From Kribbella qitaiheensis (GTDB lineage Bacteria > Actinomycetota > Actinomycetes > Propionibacteriales > Kribbellaceae): a DNA stretch of 64,000 bases. The notes beneath the pieces are model-generated. The model was not told the origin of the DNA. It did not search any database and was given only the letters and a program-made list of their open reading frames with translations. Below, piece by piece: positions 42,776 through 52,169 of the stretch (position 1 is its first letter; the number at the start of each line of letters is the position of its first letter). Where the stretch lies: NCBI RefSeq assembly GCF_014217565.1, contig NZ_CP043661.1:7068001-7132000 (forward strand), read 5' to 3'. Position numbers and translations under genes: made by a program.

Positions 42776-43441
42776 TCAGCGCTGACCGTAAACGGTCTGG
42801 TAGCGGTGGTAGAGACGGTCGATGTGGTCCGGATCGATAGGGGTGAGCGGGCCGCCGGACCGGGCCAGGTGGACGGTGCGGGCGACGTCCTCGCACATCA
42901 CCGCGGCCTTGACGGCGGCCTTGGGATCCGCGCCGACGGTGAACACGCCGTGGTTGCGCATCAGGACCGCGGGGGAGCGGGACCCGGCCAGGGTGGCGAC
43001 GATGCCCTGGCCGATCGAGTCGTCGCCGATCAGGGCGAACGGCCCGACCGGGATCTCACCGCCGAACTCGTCGGCCATCGCGGTCAGGACGCAGGGGATC
43101 GGTTCGTTGCGGGCGGCCCAGGCCGTCGCGTACGGCGAATGGGTGTGCACGACGCCGCCGACCTCGGGCCTGGCCCGGTAGACGTAGGCGTGCGCGGCGG
43201 TGTCGCTGGACGGCGCCAGGTCTCCGTCGACCAGATTGCCGTCCAGATCGCAGACCACGATCGACTCGGGCGTGAGGTCGTCGTACGAGATCCCGCTCGG
43301 TTTGATGACGAAGAGGCCTTCGCCCGGCACCCGGCCGGAGATGTTCCCCGCGGTCCAGGCGACGAGTCCGTACCTGACCAGTTCGGTGTGCAGTGCGTGC
43401 ACCTGGCGGCGCAGGTCGGTGACAGCTGCTGACGGGCTCAC
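42776..43441 (-). CDS. araD: L-ribulose-5-phosphate 4-epimerase
   Basis: From GTG 43441 the enzyme is 221 aa and belongs to the class II aldolase/epimerase family: GLVAWTAGNISGRV, FVIKPSGISYDDL, VVHTHSPYATAWA (zinc histidines) and VLMRNHGVFTVG. It converts L-ribulose 5-phosphate to D-xylulose 5-phosphate. The GTGA at 43438-43441 overlaps the araB stop, so translation is coupled. The long open frame above it, to 44335, is out-of-phase sequence over araB. Confidence 0.95.
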   Translation of the reverse strand: MSPSAAVTDLRRQVHALHTELVRYGLVAWTAGNISGRVPGEGLFVIKPSGISYDDLTPESIVVCDLDGNLVDGDLAPSSDTAAHAYVYRARPEVGGVVHTHSPYATAWAARNEPIPCVLTAMADEFGGEIPVGPFALIGDDSIGQGIVATLAGSRSPAVLMRNHGVFTVGADPKAAVKAAVMCEDVARTVHLARSGGPLTPIDPDHIDRLYHRYQTVYGQR

Positions 43442-45162
43442 CCGATCACCTCGTTCTTGAGTTTGTGAAGACGGTGCAGTACGCCGCTGCCGCCGTGCGC
43501 CTCGCCGGCGAACCAGTCGTGGAGCTCGCGGTACTCGGCGTAGAGCTGGTCGTAACGGTCGGCGCGATCGGAATCGGGCCGGTAGGCGGACTCGGTCCGG
43601 CGCCCCATCGCGGCGGCGGCCGTCGGCACGTCGGGATAGTTGCCAGCAGCAACGGCTGCGTGGATGGCCGAGCCGAGAGCCGGGCCCTGGCCGGACGCGA
43701 CGACCGAGATCGGGCGGCGAAGGACGTCCGAGTAGATCTGCATCAACAGACGGTTCTGCAGTAGCCCGCCCGCGACGATGAACTCCTCGACGGAGACGCC
43801 GGTCTCCTCGAAAGCCTCGACGATGCGGCGGGTGCCGAACGCGGTGGCTTCGATCAGCGCACGGTAGGTGTCCTCGGGCCGCGTCGCGAGGGTCTGTCCG
43901 ACGATCACGGCGGAGAGATCGTGATCGACCAGGATGGACCGGTTGCCGTTGTGCCAGTCGAGTGCGACCAGGCCATGCGCCCCGACCGCCTGCGCGGCCG
44001 CGAGTTCTTCCAGGTAGGCATGCACGGAGACGCCTTGGCGTTCGGCCTCCGCGACGTACGCCGGGGGCACGCAGGTGTCCACGAACCAGCCGAAGATGTC
44101 GCCTACCGCTGACTGCCCCGCCTCGTAGCCCCAGAGCCCATCGATGATGCCGCCCTCGACCACACCACACATGCCGGGGACTTCCGCGAGCTGATCCGAC
44201 GACATGACATGACAGGTGGACGTACCCATGATCGCCACCAGTTGCCCAGGGCGAGTGGCGTCGGCGGCCGCGGCCGTCACGTGGGCATCGACATTGCCGG
44301 CGGACACGTGGATACCGGCAGGTAGTCCGGTCCACTCGGCGGCCTGCGAGGTGAGCCGTCCTGCCGAGGCGCCCAACGGAAGCAGGTCGCCCGCAAGTTT
44401 GTCGGTGAAGTCGGCGAAGGCAGGATCGAGTGCGGTCAGGTACTCACGGGAGGGATAGCCGTGCTCTGTCCGGATGCCCTTGTAGCCGGCCGTGCAGACA
44501 TTCCGCGATTCGATGCCGGTCAACTGCCAGACGATCCAGTCCGCGGCTTCGATCCACCGCTCCGTCCGCGCATAGATCTCCGGATCCTCCTGCAGCAGTT
44601 GGAGGCCTTTGGCGAACTCCCACTCGGAGGAGATCTTGCCGCCGTACCGTCCGAGCCACGGCTCGTTCCGGGTCTTGGCGAGCTCGTTGATGAGGTCCGC
44701 GTGCGGCTGGGCGGCGTGATGTTTCCAGAGCTTCGGCCAGCTGTGCGGCCGGTCGGCGAGATCGTCCAGCCGGCACAGCGGCGTACCGTCGGCGAGCGTC
44801 GGCAGGACAGTGCAGGCGGTGAAGTCCGTACCGATGCCGATGACCTCGGCCGGGTCGACGCCGGAGACGGCGAGCGCCTTGGGGACAGCGCGGCGGAGTA
44901 CCTCGATCCAGTCCGCCGGCGACTGCAGGGCCCAGCTCGGCCCCAACCGGACGCCTGATCCGGGCAGGACGGTCTCGATCACGCCCTCGGCATACTCGTG
45001 CACCGCGCTACCGAGTTCTTCGCCGTCGGACACCCGGACGACGACGGCCCGTCCGGACAGGGTGCCGAAGTCGATGCCGACGGCAAACTTCTGGGCCGGT
45101 TCGGGAGTGCCGCTCCCCGCGGCCTTTCCGTCGTCCCCTCGACTGCTGCTGTTAGCGTTCAC
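43438..45162 (-). CDS. araB: L-ribulokinase
   Basis: The 574-aa FGGY kinase phosphorylates L-ribulose. The fold starts FAVGIDFGTLSGRAVVV, with IGIGTDFTACTVLPTLADGTPL, VSAGNVDAHV, GTSTCHVM and EEFIVAGGLLQNRLLMQIYSDVL. The only possible start is GTG 45162: a stop lies just upstream in frame and no ATG/GTG/TTG occurs before FAVG. That GTG is inside an AraR-like box, and GGAG lies 7 bp before it. The first four codons (MNAN) are therefore dictated by the operator. It heads araBDA. Confidence 0.95.
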   Translation of the reverse strand: MNANSSSRGDDGKAAGSGTPEPAQKFAVGIDFGTLSGRAVVVRVSDGEELGSAVHEYAEGVIETVLPGSGVRLGPSWALQSPADWIEVLRRAVPKALAVSGVDPAEVIGIGTDFTACTVLPTLADGTPLCRLDDLADRPHSWPKLWKHHAAQPHADLINELAKTRNEPWLGRYGGKISSEWEFAKGLQLLQEDPEIYARTERWIEAADWIVWQLTGIESRNVCTAGYKGIRTEHGYPSREYLTALDPAFADFTDKLAGDLLPLGASAGRLTSQAAEWTGLPAGIHVSAGNVDAHVTAAAADATRPGQLVAIMGTSTCHVMSSDQLAEVPGMCGVVEGGIIDGLWGYEAGQSAVGDIFGWFVDTCVPPAYVAEAERQGVSVHAYLEELAAAQAVGAHGLVALDWHNGNRSILVDHDLSAVIVGQTLATRPEDTYRALIEATAFGTRRIVEAFEETGVSVEEFIVAGGLLQNRLLMQIYSDVLRRPISVVASGQGPALGSAIHAAVAAGNYPDVPTAAAAMGRRTESAYRPDSDRADRYDQLYAEYRELHDWFAGEAHGGSGVLHRLHKLKNEVIG

Positions 45163-45163
45163 A
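45150..45163. promoter_or_regulatory. AraR-like box covering the araB start codon
   Basis: Read on the minus strand the box is TGTGAACGCTAACA, identical to that upstream of araR at 46261. The araB GTG is bases 2-4 of the box. Confidence 0.8.
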
Positions 45164-45205
45164 ATCTACTCCACACTGCGTTCGTGACGGTCAGGGTCAT
45201 TGGTC

Positions 45206-46222
45206 TCAGTTGCCGGGCGGCGAAGCTGTGCTGGCGCGCTGGACCAGCCTCGCCGGGACGACCACGCGTCGTCGCCGGGCCGGCGGATCCCCTTCGAGCT
45301 GCTCGAGCAGCAACTCGATGCTGTGCCGGCCGACCAGGGTGAAGTCCTGTCGCACCGTTGTCAGCGGCGGACTGAAGAACTCGGCCTCCGGTACGTCGTC
45401 GAAGCCGACCACGCTGACCTGGCCGGGAACGCGCAGGCCTCGTTCGGCCAACGACCGCAGCAGGCCGAGCGCCATCTGGTCGTTCGCCACGAAGACGGCG
45501 GTCGCGTCGGCCGGCAGGCGCAGCCCGGCCTCATATCCCGACCGCGGGCTCCAGTCTCCGGTCACCGCGGCCGGCACCGGCCGGCCGGCCGCCTCGAGGG
45601 TCTCCCGCCAGCCCTTCAGGCGTCCTTCCGCCTCGAGCCAGTCGTCCGGGCCCGCGATGTGCCAGACGGTCTCGTGACCGAGCTCCAGCAGATGCCGTAC
45701 TGCGAGCCGCGCGCCGCCGACCTGGTCCACGCAGACGACCGGTACCTTCCGCGCCCGGCCACCTTCGACGGCGACGGCGGGGATGTCGTCCGGAACGCTG
45801 GACAGCGCTCGGGCCGCCTGCCGCTGCGGAGCCACCACGACGATCCCGTCGATCCCTTGGCCGGCGAGATGGTGAATCGCTTCCTCGACGCTGTCCCGGG
45901 TGATCGCCTTCAGGCTGACGATGCTGACGAAGTAGCCCGCATCCCGGGCGGCTTGCTCGATGCCGTGCACCGTACTGGCCGGGCCGAACAGGGTGGTGTC
46001 GAAGCTGACCACGCCCAGGACCCGCGAGTGCCGGGTGACCAGGGCCCGAGCCGACAGGTTGCGGCGGTAGCCGAGCTGGTCGATCGCCTCCAGGATCCTG
46101 TCCCTGGTGCTCGGGCGGACGTTCGGCAGGTTGTTGAGCACGCGGGAGACCGTCTGGTGCGAGACCCCGGCAACGCGCGCCACATCGGCCATCACCGGCG
46201 GACGCGACGTGCTCGTACTCAT
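45206..46222 (-). CDS. LacI-family regulator, probable AraR
   Basis: From ATG 46222 the repressor is 338 aa: HTH MADVARVAGVSHQTVSRVLNN, hinge, and a sugar-binding core with HIAGPDDWLEAEGRLKGWRETL, GDWSPRSGYEAGL and GFDDVPEAEFFSPPLTTVRQDF. It lies just upstream of araBDA on the same strand, with a box identical to the araB box 39 bp before its start. It is thus the best candidate for the arabinose repressor. It is clearly paralogous to the LacI at 60174-61214. The in-frame extension to 46294 includes the operator and is rejected. Confidence 0.88.
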   Translation of the reverse strand: MSTSTSRPPVMADVARVAGVSHQTVSRVLNNLPNVRPSTRDRILEAIDQLGYRRNLSARALVTRHSRVLGVVSFDTTLFGPASTVHGIEQAARDAGYFVSIVSLKAITRDSVEEAIHHLAGQGIDGIVVVAPQRQAARALSSVPDDIPAVAVEGGRARKVPVVCVDQVGGARLAVRHLLELGHETVWHIAGPDDWLEAEGRLKGWRETLEAAGRPVPAAVTGDWSPRSGYEAGLRLPADATAVFVANDQMALGLLRSLAERGLRVPGQVSVVGFDDVPEAEFFSPPLTTVRQDFTLVGRHSIELLLEQLEGDPPARRRRVVVPARLVQRASTASPPGN

Positions 46223-46260
46223 TGATCCGTGCTCCTTGCCTGCTGGTCGTACCGGATAAC

Positions 46261-46274
46261 TGTGAACGCTAACA
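46261..46274. promoter_or_regulatory. AraR-like box upstream of the araR-like gene
   Basis: TGTGAACGCTAACA lies 39 bp upstream of the regulator start codon, consistent with autoregulation. Confidence 0.8.
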
Positions 46275-46297
46275 CTCCGGTGGCGAAATCTCACGGA

Positions 46298-46822
46298 TCA
46301 GCTGACAGTTGCTGGATCCAGACGGAGGAGGAGGGAGCCGTGCGGGTCGAGTTCGAGGCTCAGATCGGGCTCCGTAGCGGGCAGCGTCTCGCCGGTCCAC
46401 AGGTCCGTCAGGACGTCCGACGGGGTCGCCCCGATCGAACGAAGCGGAACCGCCGCCCGATGCGGCTCGTCACCGAGCCAGAAGACGGCTGCGTAGCCCC
46501 GCATCATGTGTACGCCGAACCGCAGACCCAGCCCGTGGACCTCGGCGGCCAGTGGCGCGAAGCCCTTCCCGCCGGCGGCGGACGGGAACCGGTTGAGAGC
46601 CGGCAGCAGTTGGCCGTGGTCGTCGAGCACCAGCTCGGGATCGTCGTTGTAGCCGTGCGCCCGGGCCGCCGCTTCGTACCAGAGGATGTCGATCACGACG
46701 GTGTCCCAGCCGTAGGGGAGCAGCCGCTCGGCCATGAACCGGGCGTTCGCGAGCACCTCCTCCTCCGTCACGGTGGATCCGTAACAGTCCCAGCTGTTCC
46801 AGCCCATCGGTGGTGTACTCAC
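46298..46822 (-). pseudogene. GH27-type alpha-galactosidase/beta-L-arabinopyranosidase with a large internal deletion
   Basis: The open frame encodes 174 aa from GTG 46822. The first ~115 residues (STPPMGWNSWDCYGSTVTEEE ... GLRFGVHMMRG) are the N-terminus of a clan-D GH27 enzyme. The next residues (YAAVFWLGDEPHRAAVPL ... SLELDPHGSLLLRLD) look like its C-terminal beta domain. The several hundred residues in between, including both catalytic aspartates, are missing, but the frame is kept. The GTGA overlap with the GH51 stop remains. Family members of this long type can act on alpha-galactosides or beta-L-arabinopyranosides. The product is probably inactive. Confidence 0.75.
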
Positions 46823-48342
46823 AGGTCCACCTCGACTGTGGCGAAGGAGTGCGGCGGAAGGGTCAATCGGAGCCCCCGCGGGTCCTCGACGACGGTTGTC
46901 AGGGCGACCGGGGCGACAACCTGTGGGTCGGCGACCGTGTTGTGAGCCTGAAGCTTCGGTGCCGTCAGCAACCGCCCGCTGTGGCCCCGAACAGTGGCCC
47001 CGCGCAGATCCAGTACTACGTCGGCAGACGCGGCGGGATCGAGATTGGTGACCGATACCAGCGCCTTGTCGCCCTTCACGCTCGCCGATACCGACAGCAG
47101 CTCCAACTGCTTGCCGTCGAGCTCGTACGGCGCCGGCCGGTCGACCAGATGCACCGGCACGGACGTGGCGTCGTGATGGCCCTTGTTCATCTCGAAGACG
47201 TGGTACGTCGGCGTGAGCACGAGGGCGCCGGTCTCGTCGGTCAGCAGCATCGCCTGCAGGACGTTCACCGTCTGCGCGATGTTCGCCATCACCAGCCGCT
47301 CGGCGTGCCGGTGGAAGACGTCGAAGTGCAGACTTGCCACCAACGCGTCGCGCAGGGCGTTCTGCTGGTACAGAAAACCCGGGTTCGTGTCCGGCTCGAC
47401 GTCCCACCAGGTGCCCCACTCGTCGAGGACCAGACCGATCTTGCGCTGCGGGTCGTACGCGTCCATCACGGTTGAATGCCCGGTGAGCACCCGGTCGATG
47501 TCCTGGGCCTTGATCATGGTCCGGTAGTAGTCGTCGACCTCGAACTTCGTCGCGCTGCCCTTGTGCAGCCAGGTTCCGGGCACGGTGTAGTAGTGGACCG
47601 AGATCGCCTGGAAGATGTCGCGCGGGTGGCCGCCACCGAGAGTGTTGACTGCCTTCATCAGCGCTTCGGTCCAGGCGAGGTCGTCGTCGGACGCGCCGGC
47701 GGCGATCCGGTAGAGCTTGTTCCCGTCGTGATCGCGGCAGAAGGTCGCGTACCTGCGAGCCAGCTCGACGTACCCCTCGGCGGTCAGGTTGCCACCGCAT
47801 CCCCAGGCCTCGTTGCCGACTCCCCAGAACGGCACCTTCCAGGGAGCGTCTCGCCCGTTGGCCTTGCGGAGCCGGACCATCGGGCTGTCGCCGTCCCGGG
47901 TGAGGTACTCGACCCAGTCGCTCATCTCCTGGACGGTCCCGCTGCCGACGTTGCCGTTCACGTACGGGTCGGCACCGAGCAGTTCGCACAGGGCCATGAA
48001 CTCGTGGGTGCCGAAGTGGTTGTTCTCCTCGACGTTGCCCCAGTTGGTGTTGATCATCCCGGGCCGGTCGGCCCGCGGCCCGATGCCGTTCATCCAGTGG
48101 TACTCGTCGGCGAAGCAGCCGCCGGGCCAGCGCAGGTTGGGAATGTTCAGGGCACGCAGCGCCTCGACCACATCGAGGCGGATACCGCCCTGGTTCGGTA
48201 GGCCGGACGACTCGCCGACGTAGAAGCCGTCGTACACACAACGACCGAGGTGTTCGGCGAAGTGCCCGTAGAGGTGCCGGCTGATGATCGGGCCGGGAAC
48301 GTCGAGGTCGATCACGACCCGCGCGGTTGATGCGGTGGACAA
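46819..48342 (-). CDS. GH51 alpha-L-arabinofuranosidase
   Basis: The 507-aa intracellular enzyme has no signal peptide. It starts at TTG 48342, seven bases after AGGAG; no ATG or GTG fits better. Family motifs: ISRHLYGHFAEHLGRCVYDG, NLRWPGGCFADEYHW, acid/base Glu in PFWGVGNEAWGCGG, and nucleophile Glu in GLVLDEWGTWWDVEP. It releases L-arabinofuranose from arabino-oligosaccharides imported by the transporter of the same operon. It lies 10 bp after the ROK gene, and its stop overlaps the GH27 remnant. Confidence 0.95.
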   Translation of the reverse strand: MSTASTARVVIDLDVPGPIISRHLYGHFAEHLGRCVYDGFYVGESSGLPNQGGIRLDVVEALRALNIPNLRWPGGCFADEYHWMNGIGPRADRPGMINTNWGNVEENNHFGTHEFMALCELLGADPYVNGNVGSGTVQEMSDWVEYLTRDGDSPMVRLRKANGRDAPWKVPFWGVGNEAWGCGGNLTAEGYVELARRYATFCRDHDGNKLYRIAAGASDDDLAWTEALMKAVNTLGGGHPRDIFQAISVHYYTVPGTWLHKGSATKFEVDDYYRTMIKAQDIDRVLTGHSTVMDAYDPQRKIGLVLDEWGTWWDVEPDTNPGFLYQQNALRDALVASLHFDVFHRHAERLVMANIAQTVNVLQAMLLTDETGALVLTPTYHVFEMNKGHHDATSVPVHLVDRPAPYELDGKQLELLSVSASVKGDKALVSVTNLDPAASADVVLDLRGATVRGHSGRLLTAPKLQAHNTVADPQVVAPVALTTVVEDPRGLRLTLPPHSFATVEVDL

Positions 48343-48352
48343 GAGTTGTCTC

Positions 48353-49603
48353 CTAAGACTGTGGGCGCGTCCGGCGGCGGGCGATCGGCGTACTGGCCGG
48401 ACTGGCCAGGCCGAGCCGGCCGAGGAAGTGCTCCAGGGCGAAGGCCGCCATGCCGAGGGCGACAGGGTTGCCGGGCACGCGGGAGGCCTCGACGGTGAGG
48501 CCCGGCAGGGAACCCGGCAGTACGTGGTCCGGCAGTTCGGCGCGAACGGCTGGAATGAGCCACTCGGCCAAAGCGGTCGAGGTCCAGCCGGTGAGGGTGA
48601 TGTACGGGATGTCGAGCAGCGTGACGAGGTCGCCGAGAGCGGCTGCCAGGTAGTGCGACGTACGGGCCGCGAGCTCGGCCAGGACGGGATCGCCGGCACC
48701 CAGACCGGTGGCCACTGCCTCGACGAATCCGCGCTGCAGTGACTGGCGCAGCGCCGGGTGCGTGGGGTCGATCTCCGCGAGCGAGGTCTCGATGCCGTGG
48801 ACTCCGAGGTACGCCTCGACGCAGCCACGGCGGCCGCAGCGACACTGCCTGCCGTCCAGTTGGAGCAGGGTGTGGCCCCACTCGCCGGCGTTGTTGTTCG
48901 CGCCGCGGATCAGAGCTCCGTCGATGGCGATCCCCGCGCCGACGCCGGTGCCGAGGTTGACCACGGCCATGCTGTCGGCGACGCGGCCGACCCCGAACCA
49001 CATCTCCGACAACGTGACCGCCTTGAGCGGGTTGTCGACGTACACGGGGATCCGCAGGCCCTGCGCGAGCAGCTCCTCGATCTTGACGTCGTGCCAGTCC
49101 CAGTTCGGGGCGAAGACGGAGACACCGGCGTCCGGGCTGACCTGGCCCGGCATGCTCACCCCGATGCCGAGGATGCGATCGGCTTCGCTCGCGCCGGTCC
49201 CGACGGCGGCCTCGACCGCGCGGACGATGCCGTCCACGACGTACGCCGGGTTGTTCTCGTGCTCGTCCAGCGTCACCTCGCCGTGGCTGATCGGGGTGAG
49301 CGAGATGTCGAAGACGGTGGCCGCCACGTACGTCTCGGCGACGTCGACACCGACGATGCGGCCGCGGTCGGGGTCGATCGCCAGCCGTTCGTACGGGCGC
49401 CCGACGGTTCTGCGTTCCATCGCGGCGATCCGCAACACGCCCTCGGAGAGGAACTCGGTGACCAGGGTGGCCACGGTCGCCGTGCTGAGCCTGGTGTGCC
49501 GGGCGATCTCCTGCCGGGTGGAGGGACCCAGCTCGAAGAGCGCGCGGAGAACCTCGAACCGGCTCTCGTTGCGAAGGTCACGAGACGTCTGCCGCGGCAC
49601 CAT
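48353..49603 (-). CDS. ROK-family transcriptional regulator
   Basis: The 416-aa protein from ATG 49603 (GGAGGGGAAA before it) has a winged-helix N-terminus (TRQEIARHTRLSTATVATLVTEFLSEGVL). The ROK domain shows GVDVAETYVAATVFD, LGIGVSMPGQVSPD, VVNLGTGVGAGIAIDG, and the zinc motif CRCGRRGCVEAY. It is embedded in the leftward arabinan operon between GH35 and GH51 and overlaps the GH35 end by 26 bp. It may bind the palindrome at 55333 upstream of the operon and respond to an arabinose-containing sugar. Confidence 0.92.
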   Translation of the reverse strand: MVPRQTSRDLRNESRFEVLRALFELGPSTRQEIARHTRLSTATVATLVTEFLSEGVLRIAAMERRTVGRPYERLAIDPDRGRIVGVDVAETYVAATVFDISLTPISHGEVTLDEHENNPAYVVDGIVRAVEAAVGTGASEADRILGIGVSMPGQVSPDAGVSVFAPNWDWHDVKIEELLAQGLRIPVYVDNPLKAVTLSEMWFGVGRVADSMAVVNLGTGVGAGIAIDGALIRGANNNAGEWGHTLLQLDGRQCRCGRRGCVEAYLGVHGIETSLAEIDPTHPALRQSLQRGFVEAVATGLGAGDPVLAELAARTSHYLAAALGDLVTLLDIPYITLTGWTSTALAEWLIPAVRAELPDHVLPGSLPGLTVEASRVPGNPVALGMAAFALEHFLGRLGLASPASTPIARRRTRPQS

Positions 49604-52169
49604 TTTCCCCTCCGGTCGTCGATGGGAGCAGCCGTAGCGTACGAAGTTCCGGATCGCCCGCGCCCGCGACGCCCCGGACCAGCAGGGTCAGTCCGGTCCA
49701 GCCCGCCGGCACCCACAAGACGTCCGGGTCGCCGCCCGAGAACCTCGGCCGGTCACCGATCCAGATCCGGCCAAGGCACTCGCCGGAGGCCCAGCCGGTC
49801 ACCCGTAGCTGCGAACCGGCGAGCCGGAGCAGGAGACCGTCATGGTCAGCCGGTAGGTCGATGCCGAGCCAGGCCTCCTGACCCGGCTCGAGAGTCAGCG
49901 GCAGCTCGACTTCGGTGCTCGCGGCCTCCCGCGAGGCGAAGGCGGTCAGCAGCTCGTCCTCCTGGACGCTGCACGTCCAGTCGGTCACTGGGTGGAGCCT
50001 GAGTAATTCCGCGTGCAACTGGCCACCGCTCGGATTGTGCGGCAGCGTGACAGAGACCTCGATAGTGCCCGCGGGCAACAGCACCCAGGGGTTCTCCCGA
50101 TGAAGGACGGTCGGCTCGCCGTCCACGGTCAGGCTGATCGGCTGGTCGACCCCGCTGAAGTGAAGGGCTGACGTCGCCCGCAGTTCGAGGCGGCGCGAGT
50201 AGGTGATCGGCACGCCGACGCGGGTGCTGCTCCAGCCGCCGAGTGACCGGATCGGTGCCGGCTCACCTGACCAATGGCCGCCGACCAGCCACGAAGCATC
50301 GAGGTCCTGAACACTCCGCACCGTCCACAGCGTCCCCAGACCCCGGAGCGCGCCGAGGCGAAGGGCAGGCAGCCGGGCGTCATCGAAGTTGGCGTGGCCC
50401 CAGATCTCGACCGTTGCCTCGATGCCACAGCGTCCTCCCGCAGCGCGTACGTCGATTCGCCGGGTCGCCCCGAAGTTGGCGACGGTCGGCTGAACGCGAC
50501 CGGCGATCGACAGGTCCACGATGTCGGAAGCGCCGACCAGCAGGAGTTCGTCGGTACCCGTCAGCTCCACCGTCGCAGAGTAGGTCCCACGACCCCGGTA
50601 GACGCCGAGTGATTCCAGGGACGGCGGGAGTTCGTGGGTGCCGGCCGGCTTCTCCGGGGCAGCGCTTGACCGCTGTCGGACTACTCGCAGCTCGGTCGAC
50701 GGACCGGGGAACGACTTGACCGGCAGGTCATCCAGTTCGACCGTGCCGTCCCGGCGTACGGCACCGAGTCGGGCAGCGTCCGTCGGTGTCAGTACGACGA
50801 GCTCGATACCGTCGATGACCCTCCGCTCAGCCCGCCCGGCCGTTGCCGGGATCTCGACCTGCGTCTGCCCCAGCACGACAGTCACCGGGACAGTGGAGGA
50901 GAACACCAGTACGCCGTTGCTCGCCGCGACCAGATCTGCCGAGGCTAGCGTCAAAGTCGTGTCCGGCAAGGGCAGCTCGACCAGCATGAGCGGGCAGGAG
51001 CCGGCCGCGACCGCCACGGAGACGCCACCGACGACCGCACGGCCCGGCGTCCGCCCGAGGTTCGGTACGGCGATCAGCTGTCCGCCGCCGTGCAGATCCA
51101 GGGCCGACAACGACGAACAGGTAGGGAAGTCGGCGTCCACCTCGACCCGCGGCACCCCCGAGGTGGCGAGAGCCAGCTGCGATCCCAGGGCGGCGACCAC
51201 GCGGGCGAGCAGCTTCGCTTCGTCGTACTCCGGCCTGGTTTCCCCGGTCGGCGACACATAGCCGCCGAAGTCGTAGTCGTGACTCATGAAGTTGCCCGGA
51301 TCACCCCAGTTCCCGGTGGACGGGCTGTAGCCGAAGTTCCACCCGGATGCCTGCAAATAGGGCGCGATCAACGAGGCGCCACTCGCCAGCAGCCGCCGCA
51401 ACGTCCGGTGCCGCCGGTTGGTCTCGGTGATCAGCAACGGAAGCCCGCGATCGGCGAGCAGCGCGGCATAGCGCCGTACCTCTTCCTCGATGTACGGCGA
51501 ATCGTCGTCGGGGTAGAAGTTGCACGCGGCAACGATGCCCGGTACGTCGCCGGTGGCGCCCGCGATGTCGCCCTGCCCGGCGCAGGCGATCAACGGCACC
51601 GTGATTCCGTGACTGATCGCCTGGTCGCGCAGGGCGGTGAGGTAGCCCGTCCTGTCTTCGCAGTCGAAGAAGTCCAGCTCGTTCTCCAGCTGCACCATCA
51701 CGACCGGGCCGGCCGGATGCTGGCGCTCGGCCACGATCGGCAGGATCTGGTCGAACCAGGCCGCCACCTGGGCGAGGTACCGCGGCTCGTTCTGGCGGAC
51801 CCGGAGCTCGGGATCGAGACCCAGCCAGGCCGGTAGGGCGCCGCCGTCCCACTCCGAGCAGATGTACGGCCCCGGCCGGGCGATGACGGACAAGCCGGTC
51901 TCATGGGCGAGATCCAGGAAGGCCGCGACGTCACGGCGCCCGTCGAACGACCACCGGCCGGGCGCGACCTCGTGGAAGTTCCACGGCAGGTAGACGTCGA
52001 CGCAGGTGTAGCCCGAGTCGCGAACCTGCTCCAGGCGAGCCCGCCACTGCTCCCGCGGAAGGCGGAAGTAGAACAGGGACGCGCAGAGCATTAGTTCCGG
52101 CCGGCCGTCGATCCGGATGCCCTGGGCATCGAACTCGATGCCGGCGTCGACGATGGTGGATGAACTCAC
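49578..52169 (-). CDS. GH35-like beta-galactosidase family protein
   Basis: From GTG 52169 the protein is 863 aa. The TIM barrel begins GIRIDGRPELMLCASLFYFRLPREQW, then DVYLPWNFHEVAPG, RPGPYICSEWDGGALPAWL, and acid/base Glu in VVMVQLENELDF. ITETNRRH near residue 270 is a candidate for the nucleophile strand. Large beta-rich C-terminal domains follow (400-863). No signal peptide is visible. The partner operon suggests beta-galactosides of arabinogalactan or a beta-L-arabinopyranoside as substrate. GTGA overlap with the upstream permease shows coupling. Confidence 0.85.
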   Translation of the reverse strand: MSSSTIVDAGIEFDAQGIRIDGRPELMLCASLFYFRLPREQWRARLEQVRDSGYTCVDVYLPWNFHEVAPGRWSFDGRRDVAAFLDLAHETGLSVIARPGPYICSEWDGGALPAWLGLDPELRVRQNEPRYLAQVAAWFDQILPIVAERQHPAGPVVMVQLENELDFFDCEDRTGYLTALRDQAISHGITVPLIACAGQGDIAGATGDVPGIVAACNFYPDDDSPYIEEEVRRYAALLADRGLPLLITETNRRHRTLRRLLASGASLIAPYLQASGWNFGYSPSTGNWGDPGNFMSHDYDFGGYVSPTGETRPEYDEAKLLARVVAALGSQLALATSGVPRVEVDADFPTCSSLSALDLHGGGQLIAVPNLGRTPGRAVVGGVSVAVAAGSCPLMLVELPLPDTTLTLASADLVAASNGVLVFSSTVPVTVVLGQTQVEIPATAGRAERRVIDGIELVVLTPTDAARLGAVRRDGTVELDDLPVKSFPGPSTELRVVRQRSSAAPEKPAGTHELPPSLESLGVYRGRGTYSATVELTGTDELLLVGASDIVDLSIAGRVQPTVANFGATRRIDVRAAGGRCGIEATVEIWGHANFDDARLPALRLGALRGLGTLWTVRSVQDLDASWLVGGHWSGEPAPIRSLGGWSSTRVGVPITYSRRLELRATSALHFSGVDQPISLTVDGEPTVLHRENPWVLLPAGTIEVSVTLPHNPSGGQLHAELLRLHPVTDWTCSVQEDELLTAFASREAASTEVELPLTLEPGQEAWLGIDLPADHDGLLLRLAGSQLRVTGWASGECLGRIWIGDRPRFSGGDPDVLWVPAGWTGLTLLVRGVAGAGDPELRTLRLLPSTTGGENGAAADVS

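Noticed and set aside
42762..44335. Long minus-strand frame upstream of araD and araA starts
   Set aside because: Only the parts from 43441 (araD) and 42761 (araA) are protein-like; the remainder is out-of-phase sequence over araB and araD.
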